6,562 nt of DNA from Dehalococcoidia bacterium (lineage in GTDB: Bacteria > Chloroflexota > Dehalococcoidia > Dehalococcoidales > DAOWJC01): contig DAOWJC010000123.1 of assembly GCA_030640595.1 (NCBI GenBank), forward strand, positions 1 to 6,562, written 5' to 3'. Each line of letters opens with the position of its first letter. Positions within the stretch are counted from its first letter, which is position 1. A program made the translations under genes and the position numbers. Below are positions 5,113 through 6,562 of the stretch, one piece after another. Under the pieces are notes generated by a model. It had not been told where the DNA came from. It made no database searches and saw nothing but the letters and a program-made list of their open reading frames with translations.

Positions 5113-5409
5113 ATGGCGGTTAAGCTTCAGCCGTTGGCTGACCGGGTGGTGGTCAAGCCCATTGAAAAGGAGGAGGTGACCAAGGGTGGGATTGTTTTGC
5201 CCGATACAGTCAAGGAGAAACCCCAGGAAGGGAAGGTTATGGCTGTTGGTCCGGGCAGGCTATCTGAGGATGGAAAGCTGATACCTATGGGTGTCAAGGT
5301 GGGTGATATAGTGATTTATTCTAAGTATGGGGGCACAGAGATTAAGATTGATGATGAGGAGCTGGTGATTTTGCGTGAAAGCGATATTTTAGCTAGAAAA
5401 GTTAAGTAA
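5113..5409 (+). CDS. groES: co-chaperonin GroES
   Basis: This 98-residue protein, essentially the standard length, is the seven-fold lid of the GroEL folding chamber in the cytoplasm. The start MAVKLQPLADRVVVKPIEKE is the classic N-terminal strand. The mobile loop (about 19-36) carries the GroEL-contact motif GGIVLP (25-30). GKVMAVGPG (40-48), VGDIVIYSKYGGTEI (63-77) and the end ESDILARKVK match the family. AGGAGG lies 6 nt before the ATG. The gene follows the promoter and CIRCE element and is separated from groEL by 31 bp, so the pair forms one HrcA-regulated heat-shock operon. No oddity is seen. Confidence 0.98.
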   Translation: MAVKLQPLADRVVVKPIEKEEVTKGGIVLPDTVKEKPQEGKVMAVGPGRLSEDGKLIPMGVKVGDIVIYSKYGGTEIKIDDEELVILRESDILARKVK

Positions 5410-5440
5410 CAAATCAAGTTAGTATATAAGGAGGAGGAAA

Positions 5441-6562
5441 ATGGCTAAACAGATTATCTTTGATGAGGAAGTTAGGCATGCCATAAAGAAGGGAATAGAT
5501 ACCTTGGCTGATGCAGTCAAGGTAACCTTAGGACCTAAAGGGCATTGCGTGGCGCTGGATAGAAAATGGGGGGCGCCGTCAGTAATTGATGACGGGGTTA
5601 CCATCGCCAAGGATATTGAGCTTCCTGACCCTTTTGAGAACATGGGTGTTCAGCTAGTTAAGGAAGCAGCCACTAAGACTAACGACGCTTGTGGTGACGG
5701 CACTACAACGTCAACCCTTCTGGCTCACGCTATTATTACTGGTGGCTTCAAGAATGTGGCGGCCGGGGCTGAGCCTATGATGCTAAAGAAGGGTATTGAG
5801 AAGGCAACAAAGGCTATTATTGATGAGCTGAAGCGGGTATCTGCTGAGGTAAAGGGCAAAGAGCAGATTGCTCAGGTGGCTACTATTACCGCTGTTGACC
5901 GTGAGATTGGTGATTTAATTGCTGAAGTGATGGAGAAGGTGGGCAAGGACGGGGTTATCACTGTTGAGGAGTCCAAGGGGATAAAGTATGAGACCGAGTA
6001 TGTGGAGGGAATGCAATTTGACCGAGGCTATATCAGCCCCTACTTTATTACCAATGCCGAGAAGATGGAAACGGAGATAGAAGACCCATACATTCTTATC
6101 ACCGACAAGAAAATCTCAGCTATATCTGACCTTCTACCAGCTCTGGAGAAGATACTACAGGTATCAAAGAACCTGCTTATTGTCGCCGAGGATGTGGACG
6201 GCGAAGCCTTAGCCACCCTGGTAGTTAATAAGCTGCGGGGCACCCTGAATGTTCTGGCGGTTAAGGCGCCTGGTTTTGGTGACCGGCGCAAGGCAATGCT
6301 GGAAGACATGGCAATTCTCACCGGCGGCAAGGTGATTTCAGAGGAGGTGGGTCGTAAGCTGGATTCGGTTACGGTAGAAGACTTAGGTCGGGCTCGCCGG
6401 GTAACTGCCAACAAGGATGACACTACTATTGTTGAGGGTAAGGGCGCAGAGGAGGAGATTAAGGCAAGAATCAAGCAGATTAAAGCTCAAATACAGGAGA
6501 CAACCTCTGATTTTGACCGTGAGAAACTTCAGGAAAGACAGGCCAAGCTAGTGGGCGGGGTA
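5441..6562 (+). CDS. groEL: chaperonin GroEL, 3' end outside the window
   Basis: The first 374 residues of a protein normally about 540 long are present and intact, preceded by GGAGGAGG. GroEL is the ATP-driven double-ring folding chamber that works with GroES. By alignment to E. coli GroEL, the N-terminal equatorial part is about 1-132, with VTLGPKG (28-34) and the ATP-site motif GDGTTT (85-90, Asp86 being the catalytic-cycle aspartate). The first intermediate segment is about 133-189 and the apical domain about 190-374, with VEGMQFDRGYISPYF (188-202) and KAPGFGDRRKAML (275-287). The window ends at KLVGGV, near the return to the intermediate domain. Two cysteines, Cys36 and Cys84, flank nucleotide-site motifs, whereas most GroELs known to me have Ala at the second position. 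The protein most resembles Dehalococcoides GroEL from memory. Confidence 0.98.
   Translation, partial: MAKQIIFDEEVRHAIKKGIDTLADAVKVTLGPKGHCVALDRKWGAPSVIDDGVTIAKDIELPDPFENMGVQLVKEAATKTNDACGDGTTTSTLLAHAIITGGFKNVAAGAEPMMLKKGIEKATKAIIDELKRVSAEVKGKEQIAQVATITAVDREIGDLIAEVMEKVGKDGVITVEESKGIKYETEYVEGMQFDRGYISPYFITNAEKMETEIEDPYILITDKKISAISDLLPALEKILQVSKNLLIVAEDVDGEALATLVVNKLRGTLNVLAVKAPGFGDRRKAMLEDMAILTGGKVISEEVGRKLDSVTVEDLGRARRVTANKDDTTIVEGKGAEEEIKARIKQIKAQIQETTSDFDREKLQERQAKLVGGV

Noticed and set aside
6040..6474. 144-aa minus-strand open frame opposite groEL
   Set aside because: It is serine/arginine-rich with low-complexity composition, and the plus strand is unambiguous GroEL apical-domain sequence, so it is an antisense shadow.
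1..6562. CRISPR arrays, transposases, tRNA or rRNA genes, toxin-antitoxin or defence systems
   Set aside because: I looked for direct repeats, DDE or integrase motifs, tRNA-like cloverleafs and known defence domains and found none.

Overview
The window looks like chromosomal DNA of a Chloroflexota bacterium, most likely class Dehalococcoidia. This rests mainly on the GroEL sequence, which from memory closely resembles Dehalococcoides GroEL (for example the GHxVAL, DPFENMGVQLVKEAATKTNDA and LEKILQVSKNLLIVAED stretches). The gene content (ComF, long-form HPF, ThpR, a small amidohydrolase, GroES-GroEL) is ordinary housekeeping. I see no IS element, CRISPR array, tRNA, rRNA or phage gene.

Layout from left to right. 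At 1-102 (+) lies the tail of a chagasin-like (I42) peptidase inhibitor. It converges, with a 3-bp gap, on an O6-alkylguanine-DNA alkyltransferase (106-630, -). An intrinsic terminator at 639-672 then closes a minus-strand group of three uncharacterised membrane genes: a signal-anchored protein (1173-1712), a 58-residue two-helix protein (982-1158) and an 87-residue three-helix protein (714-977). An extended -10 promoter lies directly against the first ATG of this group.

The next minus-strand group runs zinc ribbon (3123-3335), comF (2374-3081), hpf (1800-2345). It has a well-formed sigma-70-type promoter at 3370-3398 that overlaps the 3' end of thpR. Upstream of it is a third minus-strand pair, a metal-dependent amidohydrolase (3988-4836) followed by thpR (3378-3977), again with an extended -10 element only 6 bp from the start codon.

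A 276-bp divergent intergenic region separates the amidohydrolase from the plus-strand heat-shock operon groES (5113-5409) and groEL (5441 to the window edge, incomplete). The groESL promoter is followed immediately by a CIRCE inverted repeat, which indicates HrcA repression.

Points deserving attention are two probable leaderless promoters, the small-membrane-protein operon including a 58-aa gene that is easy to miss, a terminator packed against the ogt start, and a cysteine beside the GroEL ATP-site motif. I did not find a convincing new multi-gene defence or metabolic system; the unknown three-gene membrane operon is the only candidate.
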